DNA of 64,000 nucleotides from Desulfomicrobium sp. UBA5193 (GTDB lineage Bacteria; Desulfobacterota; Desulfovibrionia; Desulfovibrionales; Desulfomicrobiaceae). Positions 40,740 through 50,390 of the stretch are shown in pieces. The DNA lies in contig DHWB01000004.1 of NCBI GenBank assembly GCA_002412965.1, positions 186,001 to 250,000 on the forward strand. The letters are read 5' to 3'. Within the stretch, counting starts at the first letter, position 1. Each line of letters opens with the position of its first letter. The notes beneath the pieces are model-generated. The model searched no databases. It worked only from the letters and a program-made list of their open reading frames with translations, and was not told where the DNA came from. The translations under genes and the position numbers were made by a program.

Positions 40740-42992
40740 ATGCCCACTCCCGTTGAAGTCCTGCGCTCCGTTTTCGGTTACGACAGCTTTCTGGGCCCTC
40801 AGGAAGCCATCATCGACACCCTGCTGGCCGGCCGCGACGCCGTGGTGCTCATGCCCACGGGTGCAGGCAAATCCCTCTGCTACCAGATCCCCGCCCTGAT
40901 CCGCCCCGGCACCGCCGTGGTCGTCTCCCCGCTCATCGCGCTCATGCGCGACCAGGTCCAGGGCCTGACCCAGAACGGAGTGCGCGCGGCCTATCTCAAT
41001 TCCTCCCTCTCGGCGGCCGGGGCCAGGGAAGTGGAGGCGGACCTGCAGGCCGGGCGGCTGGACCTCCTCTATGTCGCCCCGGAGCGCCTCTTCATGCCGG
41101 GATTTCTGGAGCAGCTCGCGCGTGTCCCGCTGGCGCTTTTCGCCATCGACGAGGCGCACTGCGTGTCCCAATGGGGGCACGACTTCAGGCCCGAGTACAC
41201 CCGTCTCGGCATGCTCTGCGAACACTTCCCCGGTGTGCCGCGCCTGGCCCTGACGGCCACGGCCGACGACCTGACCAGAGCGGACATCATCCGCCAGCTG
41301 CATCTGGAATCGGCCCGGATCTTCGCCTGCGGCTTCGACCGACCCAACATCCGCTACCTCGTCACCCTGAAGGACCATCCCGACCCGCAGCTCCTGGCCT
41401 TCCTGCGCTCCCAGCCCCCCGGCGAGGCGGGCATCGTCTATCGCATGTCCCGCAAGAAGGTCGAGGCCACGGCCGCGTATCTCGGCAAGCAGGGGTTCAC
41501 GGCCCTGCCCTATCATGCAGGGCTGGACGCGGCGGTGCGGGAGCGCAACCAGGAGCGGTTCATGCGCGAGGACGGGGTGGTCATGGTCGCCACCGTGGCC
41601 TTCGGCATGGGCGTGGACAAGCCCAACGTGCGTTTCGTGGCCCATCTGGACCCGCCCACGAGTCTTGAGGCCTACCACCAGGAAACGGGCCGCGCAGGCC
41701 GCGACGGCTTGCCCGCCGTGGCCTGGATGACCTACGGCCTGGGCGATATCGCCATGCTGCGCCGCCTCGTGGCCATGGACGCAGGGCCTCGCTCGGCTCC
41801 GGCGGATTTCGAGGAGCAGGGGCGCGGGGAGACAAAGGCGCGGCATGAGCGGCTCAAGCAGCAGAAACTGACCGCGCTGCTCGGCTACTGCGAGACGGCG
41901 CAGTGCCGGAGGCAGGTGCTGCTGCGCTACTTCGGCCAGGAGCTGCCCGAGCCGTGCGGCAACTGCGACGTCTGCCTGACGCCGGTGGAAACCTGGGACG
42001 GCACCGTGGCGGCGAAGAAAGCCCTGTCGAGCATCTTCCGCGCAAAGGAAGGCTTCGGCACCGGGCACCTGGCCGACGTGCTGGTCGGCAAGCTGACCAA
42101 GGCCGTGGAGCGCTGGGGGCACAACGAGCTCTCGACGTTCGGCATCGGCACGGAGCTCGCGCGGCCCGAATGGCTGAGCGTCTATCGCCAGCTGGTGGCC
42201 GCTGGTCTGGCCGACGTGGACATGGAGGGGTACGGGGCCCTGAAGCTCAACGCCGGCAGCTGGGAGGTCATGAAAGGCGGGCGTGCAGTCCTTTTGCGCC
42301 GCGATCCGCACCCCGTGGCCGCCGAGCGCGCCCAGAAATCCGCACCCGCCGGGATGGCGGAGCTGAACTCTCCCGAGGCGCGCGAGCTGTGGGAGGCCCT
42401 GCGCGCACTGCGGCTGCATATTTCCCGGGAGCAGAACGTGCCGCCCTATGCCGTCTTCGCGGACCGCACCCTGCTTGAGATGGTCCGCTATCGTCCGCGC
42501 AAGGTGGAAGAGCTGCTTGGCGTCAGCGGGGTGGGCCGGATGAAGCTTGCGGCTTACGGCGAACGCTTCGTGGAACTCCTGAACCAGCATGAATCCGAGT
42601 ACGGCCGCCCGGATGACGTGCCGGCCGCTCCTCTGCCGCGCGTCGAGAAGGTCCAGCCCCGCAGCGGGGAGCTGTCGGGCACGGAGCAGACCAGCCTGGA
42701 CCTTTTTCAGCAGAACGGGTCCGTTGCGGCCGTGGCCGAGGCCCGTGGGCTCAAAGCCGGAACCATCTACGGGCACCTGATCAAGGCCATCGCCCTCGGA
42801 TATCTCGGCGCCGGGGAGGTCACGGGGCTCACGCGGACCGAGCTCTCGCGCATTGAGGAGGCTTTGGGCTCCATGCGCTTCCGGGGCATGGCGGCCTTGG
42901 GCGCGGTGTCCGAGGCGCTGGGCGGGGAGTTCAGCTACGAGATTCTGCGCTGCGTGCAGGCCGCGATGCTACGGGAGAGGAGCGGCGCATGA
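40740..42992 (+). CDS. recQ: RecQ-family ATP-dependent DNA helicase
   Basis: The 750-aa helicase has motif I PTGAGKS (39-45), DEAH at 137-140, the RecQ aromatic loop (CVSQWGHDFR) and motif VI QETGRAGRDG. A four-Cys zinc-binding RQC segment (YCETAQCRRQ, CGNCDVC) and an HRDC domain (about 540-610) follow. A C-terminal helical extension is like the HTH_40-type ends of long RecQ proteins. It acts in recombination repair and fork processing. The cca gene overlaps its stop by 4 bp. Confidence 0.95.
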   Translation: MPTPVEVLRSVFGYDSFLGPQEAIIDTLLAGRDAVVLMPTGAGKSLCYQIPALIRPGTAVVVSPLIALMRDQVQGLTQNGVRAAYLNSSLSAAGAREVEADLQAGRLDLLYVAPERLFMPGFLEQLARVPLALFAIDEAHCVSQWGHDFRPEYTRLGMLCEHFPGVPRLALTATADDLTRADIIRQLHLESARIFACGFDRPNIRYLVTLKDHPDPQLLAFLRSQPPGEAGIVYRMSRKKVEATAAYLGKQGFTALPYHAGLDAAVRERNQERFMREDGVVMVATVAFGMGVDKPNVRFVAHLDPPTSLEAYHQETGRAGRDGLPAVAWMTYGLGDIAMLRRLVAMDAGPRSAPADFEEQGRGETKARHERLKQQKLTALLGYCETAQCRRQVLLRYFGQELPEPCGNCDVCLTPVETWDGTVAAKKALSSIFRAKEGFGTGHLADVLVGKLTKAVERWGHNELSTFGIGTELARPEWLSVYRQLVAAGLADVDMEGYGALKLNAGSWEVMKGGRAVLLRRDPHPVAAERAQKSAPAGMAELNSPEARELWEALRALRLHISREQNVPPYAVFADRTLLEMVRYRPRKVEELLGVSGVGRMKLAAYGERFVELLNQHESEYGRPDDVPAAPLPRVEKVQPRSGELSGTEQTSLDLFQQNGSVAAVAEARGLKAGTIYGHLIKAIALGYLGAGEVTGLTRTELSRIEEALGSMRFRGMAALGAVSEALGGEFSYEILRCVQAAMLRERSGA

Positions 42993-44092
42993 AGATCTAT
43001 CTTGTCGGCGGCGCCGTGCGGGACCGGCTGCGGGGGATGGAACCCGTGGATTTCGATTATGTGGCCGTGGGCGGCGACGAGAACGCGCTGCGGCGCAGGG
43101 TGCCGGGGCTGACCAGGGTCGGGCAGGGCATCCCGGTGTTCGTGCGCGGGGCGGCGCAGTATACGCTCTCGGAATTCTCGGACATACATGACGATCTGGC
43201 TTCCCGCGACCTGACGGTGAACGCCCTGGCCGAGGACGAAGCCGGAACGGTCATAGCTCACCCGCTGGCCCTGTCTGATCTGCGGGACGGGATTCTGCGG
43301 CCCGTGGCCCTGGCCAACTTCCTGAATGATCCCCTGCGTGCGGTGCGCGCTGCCCGCTTTGCCGCCGCATATCCGGATTTCACCGTGCATGAGGATCTGC
43401 TGGCCGCCATGCGGGCCGTCACGGAGCAGAGATTGAAATCGGTGGCGGCCGAACGGGTCGGCCAGGAGACACTCAAGGCTTGCGCGGCTCCGCGTCCGGG
43501 CAACTTCCTGCGGGTCTTGGGGGCCGGAAACGCGCTGGCTCCGTGGCTGGCGGAATTCGCCGGCGCGGACAGGATCCCTGCGGGACCGCCGCAGTACCAT
43601 GACGCAAGCGTCCTGGAACACACGGCCCGGGTCATGGACGGCTGCGCGGGCGACGGGATGAGCGTCTGGATGGCCCTGTGTCATGACCTGGGCAAGACCG
43701 CCACCTCCCCGGAACTGCTCCCCCGGCATCATGGGCACGAGGAGTGCGGTCAGGAGTTGGCCCTGGCCCTGGCCCTGCGCCTGCGCCTGCCAAACCGCCA
43801 GCGCGTCGCCGGACGCCTAGCCGCGTGCTGGCACATGGCTGCCGGGTGCTACGGGGATCTCAAACCGTCGACCAGGGTGCGCCTGCTGCTTGAACTTGAA
43901 AAAGCCGGGATCACGGAAAGTTTTTTCCGGTTGGTTGCGGCGGACCATGGTGGCGAATATCTGGAGAGGGCAGGGCGTGAGCTGAACGTGATCAAGTCTG
44001 TGCGCCTGCCAGAAAAGCATCGCGACCTTGGCCCCAAAAGCGCGGACATCCTCCTGCAGATGCGTTGCGAGGCCCTGTGCGCAAAATCCTGA
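42989..44092 (+). CDS. cca: CCA tRNA nucleotidyltransferase with HD domain
   Basis: The 367-aa protein has the class II nucleotidyltransferase head: VGGAVRDRLRG, then the metal-binding DFDYV pair. The RDLTVNAL and DPLRAVRAARFAA motifs that select nucleotide and tRNA follow. A downstream HD phosphohydrolase-type domain contains CHDLGKTATS. It adds or repairs the CCA end of tRNAs, and the HD part suggests a multifunctional enzyme with phosphatase activity as in E. coli. It overlaps recQ by 4 bp. It is a little shorter than the E. coli enzyme at about 410 aa. Confidence 0.93.
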   Translation: MKIYLVGGAVRDRLRGMEPVDFDYVAVGGDENALRRRVPGLTRVGQGIPVFVRGAAQYTLSEFSDIHDDLASRDLTVNALAEDEAGTVIAHPLALSDLRDGILRPVALANFLNDPLRAVRAARFAAAYPDFTVHEDLLAAMRAVTEQRLKSVAAERVGQETLKACAAPRPGNFLRVLGAGNALAPWLAEFAGADRIPAGPPQYHDASVLEHTARVMDGCAGDGMSVWMALCHDLGKTATSPELLPRHHGHEECGQELALALALRLRLPNRQRVAGRLAACWHMAAGCYGDLKPSTRVRLLLELEKAGITESFFRLVAADHGGEYLERAGRELNVIKSVRLPEKHRDLGPKSADILLQMRCEALCAKS

Positions 44093-44147
44093 CCGGTGGC
44101 AACGGGATGTTTTGGAGATGCCGGGGAAACTCCCAGGGGAGGTCTTC

Positions 44148-45146
44148 ATGAGATTGAGATGGTCGGTTTCAAGCGGCGCTGGTCCGCTGCTGCTGGGGCT
44201 TTGTCTTTTCGTGCTGGCGGCGCATACCGTTTTTGCCGGTGTTTCCTTGGCCCAGCCCTCCCGTGGCGCGGTGGACGATGTCCTGGTCTATGAGCGGGGG
44301 GGCTGGATCTGGACTTGCGATGGTGAAGGCAAGGGGCAGGCTCGTCTGGTTCAGGGCGCAAGACCCGTGGTGAGCGCGGACGGCCGGCTGATCGCTTATT
44401 TTCGGCCGAGCCGGGCCAAGACGTCCGAAGAAATGTCGGACTTGTGGATTTACGATCGCGAGGGCGGCCGCGAGACCATGATCGCACCGTCATTTTTTGC
44501 CGCATCCTCCCCGGTTTGGTCCAATGAGGGGACACAGATCGCCTTTTTGGCGCGCGATGCCCAGGCGCTGACCCGCATCATGGCCGTAAAGGCCGACGGC
44601 TCGGGCATGGGCGAGCCTCTGCGTGAGGGTGACGACGGCGTGGGCTTTCTCTGCGCGCTATCATTTACGCCCGAGGGTTCCCTGCTGACGCATGACATGG
44701 CCCATGCCTATTGGGTGAATCCTGCCGGCGGGGTGCTCAAGAGCGTCCCGTTGGAGAAGATCATGGGATCCAGCGCGGGGAACGTCACCAGTTCAGACAA
44801 ATTTGCGGTCTGTCCTGCAGACCCGACGGTGCTTGTCTTCAGTCACTCTGTGGTGGGTACCCGGCGTTTCGAAGCAGTCATGCACGAGCCGAGTTCCGCC
44901 CTGTCCCTGCACGACAGCTGGGTTGGCACGGGCAAGAACATGCAGATCACGCCGCGTGAAATCACGGCTTTTGACCCTGTCTGGTCCAGGGACGGCAAGC
45001 GTGTTTATTTCATAGGCTACCGGGACACCCAGGCCGCCGACGCGGATTTGTTCCGGATTCTGCGCGTTGACCGTTTCGGTTCGGGGCTGAGGGAGCTTGC
45101 GTTGGGAGAGAGCGTGAGCGTCGGTTTAAGATCCGGCGGGCAATGA
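44148..45146 (+). CDS. Secreted TolB-like beta-propeller protein
   Basis: The 332-aa protein has an N-terminal signal/anchor segment (GPLLLGLCLFVLAAHTVFAG). PD40/TolB-type propeller blades follow, recognisable as SPVWSNEGTQIAFLA and DPVWSRDGKRVYFIG, with a further VVSADGRLIAYF. It is likely periplasmic; no enzymatic motif is seen. GGGGAGG lies 5 nt before ATG 44148; an in-frame start at 44118 is less likely. It begins 55 bp after cca and converges on the DUF3592-like gene with only 15 bp between stops. Confidence 0.75.
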   Translation: MRLRWSVSSGAGPLLLGLCLFVLAAHTVFAGVSLAQPSRGAVDDVLVYERGGWIWTCDGEGKGQARLVQGARPVVSADGRLIAYFRPSRAKTSEEMSDLWIYDREGGRETMIAPSFFAASSPVWSNEGTQIAFLARDAQALTRIMAVKADGSGMGEPLREGDDGVGFLCALSFTPEGSLLTHDMAHAYWVNPAGGVLKSVPLEKIMGSSAGNVTSSDKFAVCPADPTVLVFSHSVVGTRRFEAVMHEPSSALSLHDSWVGTGKNMQITPREITAFDPVWSRDGKRVYFIGYRDTQAADADLFRILRVDRFGSGLRELALGESVSVGLRSGGQ

Positions 45147-45161
45147 CAGAAATCTACGGCC

Positions 45162-45587
45162 TTATTTTGTCTTGCGCGTGACGGCTGCAAAGCACAGAAA
45201 CACTCCCGCCGCCAGGATGGCGACCTTGCCGAGGTCGAAGCGGGTGTCCCTTTCAAGGGCGTTCACATAGGGCAGGGCGGGCAGGTAGAAGACAGCGCTT
45301 TTGCCTTTGGAGATACCCGCGCTGACTGCGCTGCCGATGGTTTTTGTGTTGCCGGGAATGATCCGTCCATCGGGGAGGGCGAACTCATAGCCGACTGAGT
45401 AGCTGTAGCGATTGGCCACCGGATCCTGCCGGTCGCCCAGTTCGCGGCGGATTACGGTGATTTCTCCGGCCGCTCGTGCGCCGACCAGAGGCAGCAGGGG
45501 AATGATCGTGCCGTAGAGCGTCAGAAGCAGGCCCACGACACCGAGGATGACCCGGGGAGCAAGAGGCTTGGTTTTCGGCTCTGGCAT
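45162..45587 (-). CDS. DUF3592-like membrane protein
   Basis: The 141-aa protein has two hydrophobic helices, near the N-terminus (VILGVVGLLLTLYGTIIPLL) and near the C-terminus (VAILAAGVFLCFAA). They enclose a beta-rich extracytoplasmic domain with RYSYSVGYEFALPDGRIIPG, the DUF3592 pattern. Its function is unknown. The start at 45587 avoids overlap with the upstream gene but has no strong ribosome site, so the true start could be in-frame at 45644. Confidence 0.65.
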   Translation of the reverse strand: MPEPKTKPLAPRVILGVVGLLLTLYGTIIPLLPLVGARAAGEITVIRRELGDRQDPVANRYSYSVGYEFALPDGRIIPGNTKTIGSAVSAGISKGKSAVFYLPALPYVNALERDTRFDLGKVAILAAGVFLCFAAVTRKTK

Positions 45588-45607
45588 GGGGCGTGAGATG
45601 TCCTGGG

Positions 45608-46357
45608 CTATTTCTGATACGTTCTGGGCATGGGCAGATCCCATTTTTCATAGATAGGGGCCAGCCTGCCCTGATTGGCCAGACTGAGCATGCCCTCCTC
45701 AAAGATCCTGCGCAGCTTGCTACCACGCTCGGAAGTGGAGAAGAGCGGGAAATACTGCCGAAATCCCACGGATTCGATGCGAAATTTCGCTTCATCCAGC
45801 GGGGTGCCCGAAGCGTTCAGGCTCTCCATGATCAGGTTGCGGTCGTCGACATAAAAATCAGCCGCTTCCCGGATCACTCTCTGCAGCGCCTCGACCCCGC
45901 TTAAGGCTTCGGCGTGATGGATGGGAACCGGGAAATCCTTGGGCTCATAGTAGCCAAGCCTCCACACCACCCGCATGTTCGCCATGGAGCGTACGCCGTC
46001 CCAGTAGGGAACGGCGGCGGCCCGGAACAGGGCGTGGTATTCGCCCTCATACATGGGCAGCGCGGCCATTTGCAGTCCGTCAACGGTTTTTGATTTGCAG
46101 GTATAGATATCGGCCTGGCCTTCGCGGACCATGATCAGCCCCCGCTTGGCCGGGACTTCCAGGTGCCGCACAGTCTCCCCGCCGGGTTCGTAGATGGCCC
46201 GCATCAGGTCGTGGTAAAGGCCTTGTCCATCACTGCTGGTGAAATCCTTCCAGGCCGGGGACGCGGTGATCACTTCCCCGGCCTGGGCGGTGACCGCGAG
46301 CAGGGCGAAAATGAGTGCACCAAGCACCAGAGTGTATGGTTTGTGGCATCTGAACAT
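45608..46357 (-). CDS. Periplasmic solute-binding protein (family 3 type), orphan
   Basis: The 249-aa protein has a signal peptide (GALIFALLAVTAQA-GE) and a type II binding-protein fold reminiscent of amino-acid-binding family 3. It has EGQADIYTCKSKTVDG, GVEALQRVIREAADFYVDDR and a C-terminal GRLAPIYEKWDLP. The canonical ligand motifs are weak. No ABC permease is adjacent, so it may serve a distant transporter or a signalling role. ATG at 46357 is used; an in-frame TTG at 46363 is the alternative. Confidence 0.75.
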   Translation of the reverse strand: MFRCHKPYTLVLGALIFALLAVTAQAGEVITASPAWKDFTSSDGQGLYHDLMRAIYEPGGETVRHLEVPAKRGLIMVREGQADIYTCKSKTVDGLQMAALPMYEGEYHALFRAAAVPYWDGVRSMANMRVVWRLGYYEPKDFPVPIHHAEALSGVEALQRVIREAADFYVDDRNLIMESLNASGTPLDEAKFRIESVGFRQYFPLFSTSERGSKLRRIFEEGMLSLANQGRLAPIYEKWDLPMPRTYQK

Positions 46358-46589
46358 GAACAATGGACCTACCCCAGGAGCGCTTTACGAACAAGTGCGA
46401 ATTTGATTTTTTTGCTGTGGGAAGCGCAAGGGGCTTGCATCCGTCATCCCGAAGTGATTTGCTGTTCGGCGCGCGGATGTCGACGATGAGCGGAAATTTT
46501 TCGCCTGGGCGAAAGAGCGTTCTGGTTATTTGCCAGACACGGACCGCCGCTTGCTCCGTTTTTCATACACTTTCATTGGGGGAATGCGC

Positions 46590-47330
46590 ATGCAGGAACG
46601 CGTCCATTTGGCCAGACGGATCGTGTCACTTTTGGACCTGACTTCCCTATCCGGTTCCGAGACGCAGGCCGAGATCGACAGTCTCTGCGCCAGGGCGGCG
46701 GGGCCGTGCGGGCAGGTGGCGGCGATCTGCGTCTTTGCCCGGCATCTGCCGCAGGTCAATGCCGGTCTGGTTCTCCGATCCTTGCAGGGCGTCGAACTCG
46801 CCACGGTGGTCAATTTTCCGGACGGAGATCTGGACACGGCGAGGAGCATCGCTGAAATGAAAACCGCTCTTGCCCTGGGCGCGAGCGAAGTGGACCTTGT
46901 ATTTCCCTACTGGGCGTATTTGCAAGGTTGGGAGGAAGAGGTGCGGGAGTTTCTCGAAGCTTGCCGCCAGGCTTGTCCGGTGCGGCTGAAGGTCATCCTG
47001 GAGAGCGGCGTGCTCGGGAAAAAGGAGACTATTCGCGCGGCCAGCAGGCTGGCCGTGGAGTGCGGCGCCGATTTCCTGAAAACGTCCACAGGCAAGGCCG
47101 AGGTCCACGCCACTCCGGGGGCGGCCAGGACAATGCTCGAGGTCATTGCCGAGACTGGGGGCCGGGTCGGCTTCAAAGCCTCGGGCGGGCTGCGCACCAT
47201 GAAGGACGCGCTGGTCTATCTGAAGCTTGCGGAGCAGATTCTCGGATCCGACTGGGTCAGCCCGCGCACTTTCCGTTTCGGGGCCAGCAGCCTTCTTGAT
47301 GATGTGCTGGCTGTGGCGGAGCGTGCGTGA
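46590..47330 (+). CDS. deoC: Deoxyribose-phosphate aldolase
   Basis: The 246-aa TIM-barrel aldolase has the Schiff-base lysine at about 164 within FLKTSTGK and the conserved KVILESGVLG strand. An acidic Asp102 lies in ASEVDLVFPY and the phosphate-binding ASGGLRTMKDAL segment is present. It cleaves deoxyribose-5-phosphate to acetaldehyde and glyceraldehyde-3-phosphate. GGGGGA lies before ATG 46590; ATG 46584 is an alternative. Its stop overlaps the deoB GTG start (GTGA), giving a nucleoside-salvage operon. Confidence 0.92.
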   Translation: MQERVHLARRIVSLLDLTSLSGSETQAEIDSLCARAAGPCGQVAAICVFARHLPQVNAGLVLRSLQGVELATVVNFPDGDLDTARSIAEMKTALALGASEVDLVFPYWAYLQGWEEEVREFLEACRQACPVRLKVILESGVLGKKETIRAASRLAVECGADFLKTSTGKAEVHATPGAARTMLEVIAETGGRVGFKASGGLRTMKDALVYLKLAEQILGSDWVSPRTFRFGASSLLDDVLAVAERA

Positions 47331-48577
47331 GACGGGTTTGTCTGATCGTGCTTGATTCGCTCGGCGTGGGCGGGGCTCCGGACGCGGAGCGGTTCGGAGA
47401 CCTCGGGGCCGACACCCTGAGGCACATTGCCCTGGCCTGCGCCATGGGACAGGCCGATGAAGGACGCTTGGGGCCGCTCCATGTTCCGGTCCTTTCTTCC
47501 CTTGGTTTGGGTCTGGCCTGCGCCCTGTCCACGGGCGGCGTGCCCCCCGGACTGGAACTGATTGGTCCGGCCAGGGCCAAATACGGGTGCGCCACGCAAG
47601 TCAGCCGGGGCAAGGACACGCCGAGCGGACATTTTGAAATGACCGGCGCGCCGGTGCTTTTTGACTGGGGCTATTTCACCCAGGCCGAGCAATCAATGCC
47701 CGCGCGATTGCTCGACACGCTTGCGGCCCGCGCAGGGCTGCCCGGAGTGCTGGGCAACTGCAAGGCCTCGGGCACGGAGATTCTGGTTCGCCTTGGAGAG
47801 GAACACCTGCGTACGGGCAAGCCCATAGTCTACACCTCGGCGGATTCCGTGCTGCAGATCGCGGCGCATGAAACCAGCTTTGGCCTGGAACGCCTCCTTC
47901 AAGTCTGCGCCATTGCCCGTGAGTTGGCGAACGAATACCGCATCGCGCGGGTCATCGCGCGGCCCTTCGTCGGCGAGGACAGTGCCACGTTCGTACGCAC
48001 CGCAAATCGGCGCGATTTGGCCATACCTGCTCCCGCGCCCACGGTTCTGGATCACGTGTGCGCGGCTGGTGGCACGGTTGTATGCGTGGGCAAGGTCGGA
48101 GACATCTTCGCCTATCGCGGCGTGAGCCGGAGCATTCGCGCCTACGGCCATGACCGGCTCATGGATGCCACCCTGGCCGCCTGGCGCGAGGCTGGAGACA
48201 AAACCCTGGTCATGACGAATTTCGTTGATTTTGATTCCGTTCATGGTCATCGTCGGGACGTGGCCGGGTACGCTAGGGCGCTCGAAGCTTTTGACGCCCG
48301 CCTGCACGATTTTTTGAATGCTCTTGAGCCCGGCGACCTGTGCATCCTGACGGCGGACCACGGCTGCGACCCGATCTGGCAGGGCACGGATCATACCCGG
48401 GAGCGGGTGCCCGTCCTGGCCGCCGGCCCCGGAATCAGGTGCGAAAGCATCGGGATTCGCGAGACCCTGGCCGATGTCGGCGCAGCCATCGCGCAATTTT
48501 TGGGAGTGGACGGGACCGGGCATGGCCGATCATTTTTAGCCGAAGATGAACATCGCTGCATTAAGGAATATTCATGA
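47327..48577 (+). CDS. deoB: Phosphopentomutase
   Basis: The 416-aa protein of the alkaline-phosphatase superfamily has the N-terminal metal-binding VLDSLGVGGAPDA, the DTPSGHFEMTG catalytic Thr region, and the C-terminal ADHGCDP and GTDHTRERVP metal ligands. It interconverts deoxyribose/ribose 1- and 5-phosphates, feeding DeoC encoded immediately upstream. The start is GTG overlapping the deoC stop. The downstream AI-2E-type gene overlaps its stop by 4 bp. Confidence 0.94.
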   Translation: MRRVCLIVLDSLGVGGAPDAERFGDLGADTLRHIALACAMGQADEGRLGPLHVPVLSSLGLGLACALSTGGVPPGLELIGPARAKYGCATQVSRGKDTPSGHFEMTGAPVLFDWGYFTQAEQSMPARLLDTLAARAGLPGVLGNCKASGTEILVRLGEEHLRTGKPIVYTSADSVLQIAAHETSFGLERLLQVCAIARELANEYRIARVIARPFVGEDSATFVRTANRRDLAIPAPAPTVLDHVCAAGGTVVCVGKVGDIFAYRGVSRSIRAYGHDRLMDATLAAWREAGDKTLVMTNFVDFDSVHGHRRDVAGYARALEAFDARLHDFLNALEPGDLCILTADHGCDPIWQGTDHTRERVPVLAAGPGIRCESIGIRETLADVGAAIAQFLGVDGTGHGRSFLAEDEHRCIKEYS

Positions 48578-49746
48578 CGCATGATTGCGGACCCAGCCCG
48601 ACGAACCTTGCCGAGCGGATCGTGCCGACGCTGATCAGAATTCTGGTCTGGGGCGGTTTTTTTTCCGTCGTTTTCATTCTGCGCTCGTTTTTTTTGCTGC
48701 TCTTTCTCACCTTCGTGTTCGGATATGTTCAGAATCGGGGCGTGAACAGGCTGCAACCCCTGATTCCGCACCGGCCGACGCGGGTTGTGCTGGTGACGGC
48801 CATTTTTCTTGGCGTGCTCATAACCGTAGGCGTTTTCCTGGTGCCCAGAGCCAAGGACCAGACCGTCCTTTTCGTCACGCAGTTGCCGCAGTATGTGCAG
48901 CGTCTGGATCAGGAGCTTGGCGCCCTGGGTGAACGCTATCCCATGATCGCCAATGCCATCCCGGAGCTTGGGGCTTTTGCCGAGCATTCTCCGGCGAGTT
49001 CTGGCAAGTCGCGGGTCGCGGCTTTGGTGCAGCAGATTTTCAATCTTGGGGAGCATCCTGAAGGCCAGAACAAGGTCAATCAGTTGCTCGATCTGGTGCG
49101 CGGGGTGGGCGGAAAAATAGCGGCCATCGCCTCGGCCTTTCTCCTGGCCCTGCTTTTTTCCTTTTTGATCGTGCTCGATCTGCCTCGCCTGAGCGCCAGC
49201 GTCTCTTCCTTGGAAAAATCCAAGCTCGCTTTTGTTTACCGCGAGGTGGCGGGCAGCATCAGGGATTTTGCCACGGTCCTCGGCAAGGCCCTGGAAGCCC
49301 AATTCGCCATCGCCGTGGTCAACGCGGTCCTGACCGCCATCGGCGTGTCCCTCCTGGGTCTTGGCTCGTCCATGGCCTTTTTGACGGTCATTGTTTTTCT
49401 GTGCAGCTTTATCCCGGTCCTGGGAGTATTCATCAGTTCCGTGCCCATCTGTCTTATCGCCTTGCAGTCTTCGGGCCTGACGACAATGCTCCTGGCCATC
49501 GTCATGATCACCGTCATCCACCTGCTCGAAGGCTATGTGCTCAACCCCAGAATTTACGGTTCCTACATGCGCATCAATCCCGTCATCGTCCTTGTGATCT
49601 TGACCATCGGGGCCAAGCTTTTTCAGATCTGGGGGCTGGTGCTGGGGGTGCCAATATGCACCTATATTTTTGGTCAGGTGATTCAGCGTCCCGACCCCGT
49701 TGATCCGGTCGCATCGGAGCGCGGAGAGGAAAAAGGGTCGGCTTGA
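48574..49746 (+). CDS. AI-2E family (PerM/YdiK-type) transporter
   Basis: The 390-aa membrane protein has the AI-2E transporter layout. An N-terminal helix pair (FFSVVFILRSFFLLLFLTFVF) is followed by a large soluble region, then a C-terminal bundle with FLCSFIPVLGVFISSVPI and GYVLNPRIYGSYMRINPVIV. The substrate is unknown; family members export autoinducer-like molecules or act as Na+/H+ antiporters. It is coupled to deoB by a 4-bp overlap, although no nucleoside link is known. Confidence 0.85.
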   Translation: MTHDCGPSPTNLAERIVPTLIRILVWGGFFSVVFILRSFFLLLFLTFVFGYVQNRGVNRLQPLIPHRPTRVVLVTAIFLGVLITVGVFLVPRAKDQTVLFVTQLPQYVQRLDQELGALGERYPMIANAIPELGAFAEHSPASSGKSRVAALVQQIFNLGEHPEGQNKVNQLLDLVRGVGGKIAAIASAFLLALLFSFLIVLDLPRLSASVSSLEKSKLAFVYREVAGSIRDFATVLGKALEAQFAIAVVNAVLTAIGVSLLGLGSSMAFLTVIVFLCSFIPVLGVFISSVPICLIALQSSGLTTMLLAIVMITVIHLLEGYVLNPRIYGSYMRINPVIVLVILTIGAKLFQIWGLVLGVPICTYIFGQVIQRPDPVDPVASERGEEKGSA

Positions 49747-49844
49747 ACCAAGTAGGGACAGCGGGGGGCAAGGAACGCCCCGTGTCATTGGTCGTGTCTG
49801 GGAACGACCGTTGAAGCGTGAACATTTTTTCCATGGAGCGCCGC

Positions 49845-50315
49845 GTGACAAGTAAACTGAACATCGTGATTGTCGAGGAGCCGTGTCTGTCCCGCAATGT
49901 CATGGTCAAGGCCCTGCGCGCCTGGGGATATGCGTGTACGGTCGTCGATGATGAAGATGCGGCCTGGGCTGCATTGCTGGCCGCCACAGGGCCGTGCCTC
50001 GTTCTGGTGGACTGGCACGCTGATTTTTTGGAGTGCGGGGAATTTTTTGACAGAATCCGAAACAGCCCGGCGCTGAATGGAACCTATATCCTGAGTGCGG
50101 TTCCGCGCGGATTCGGGAGGGCCATCCGTGAGAGCGTCGTCGCCGGGGCCGACGATTACGTCTTCCGTCCCTATGATCTCGATGAAGCGCGTGTCCGGTT
50201 GCACATTGCGTCCAGGATATTGGGGCATGAGCCTGGCGGATCCGTTTTCGCGAGTGAAGACGCTCCTTCCCCACAATCGCCTTCCTTTGGCGAGGGAGCG
50301 CTTTTGGCGGACTGA
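49845..50315 (+). CDS. Single-domain response regulator
   Basis: The 156-aa receiver-like protein has paired acidic residues near the N-terminus (IVEEPCLS), phospho-acceptor Asp56 (VLVDWHAD) and an FRPYD in place of the usual KP. The conserved Lys is therefore Arg, which is unusual and may weaken signalling. A short disordered tail follows. GTG at 49845 has a GGAG site; ATG 49833 and GTG 49818 are alternatives in the same frame. No kinase is adjacent. Confidence 0.7.
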   Translation: MTSKLNIVIVEEPCLSRNVMVKALRAWGYACTVVDDEDAAWAALLAATGPCLVLVDWHADFLECGEFFDRIRNSPALNGTYILSAVPRGFGRAIRESVVAGADDYVFRPYDLDEARVRLHIASRILGHEPGGSVFASEDAPSPQSPSFGEGALLAD

Positions 50316-50390
50316 TCCGTCAGAGGCGTTCTTTGATCTTTGCATCTCCGCGATCGCCTTCCCATTGGGAGGTAGTCGCGGTTTTGCATT

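Noticed and set aside
40596..42776. 726-codon open frame on the minus strand opposite recQ
   Set aside because: It is a GC-rich antisense shadow: recQ on the plus strand has all helicase motifs, and the antisense translation has no known domain.
48391..49851. 486-codon minus-strand frame opposite the AI-2E transporter gene
   Set aside because: Antisense shadow rich in His, Asp and Gln with no domain; the plus-strand gene is coupled to deoB.
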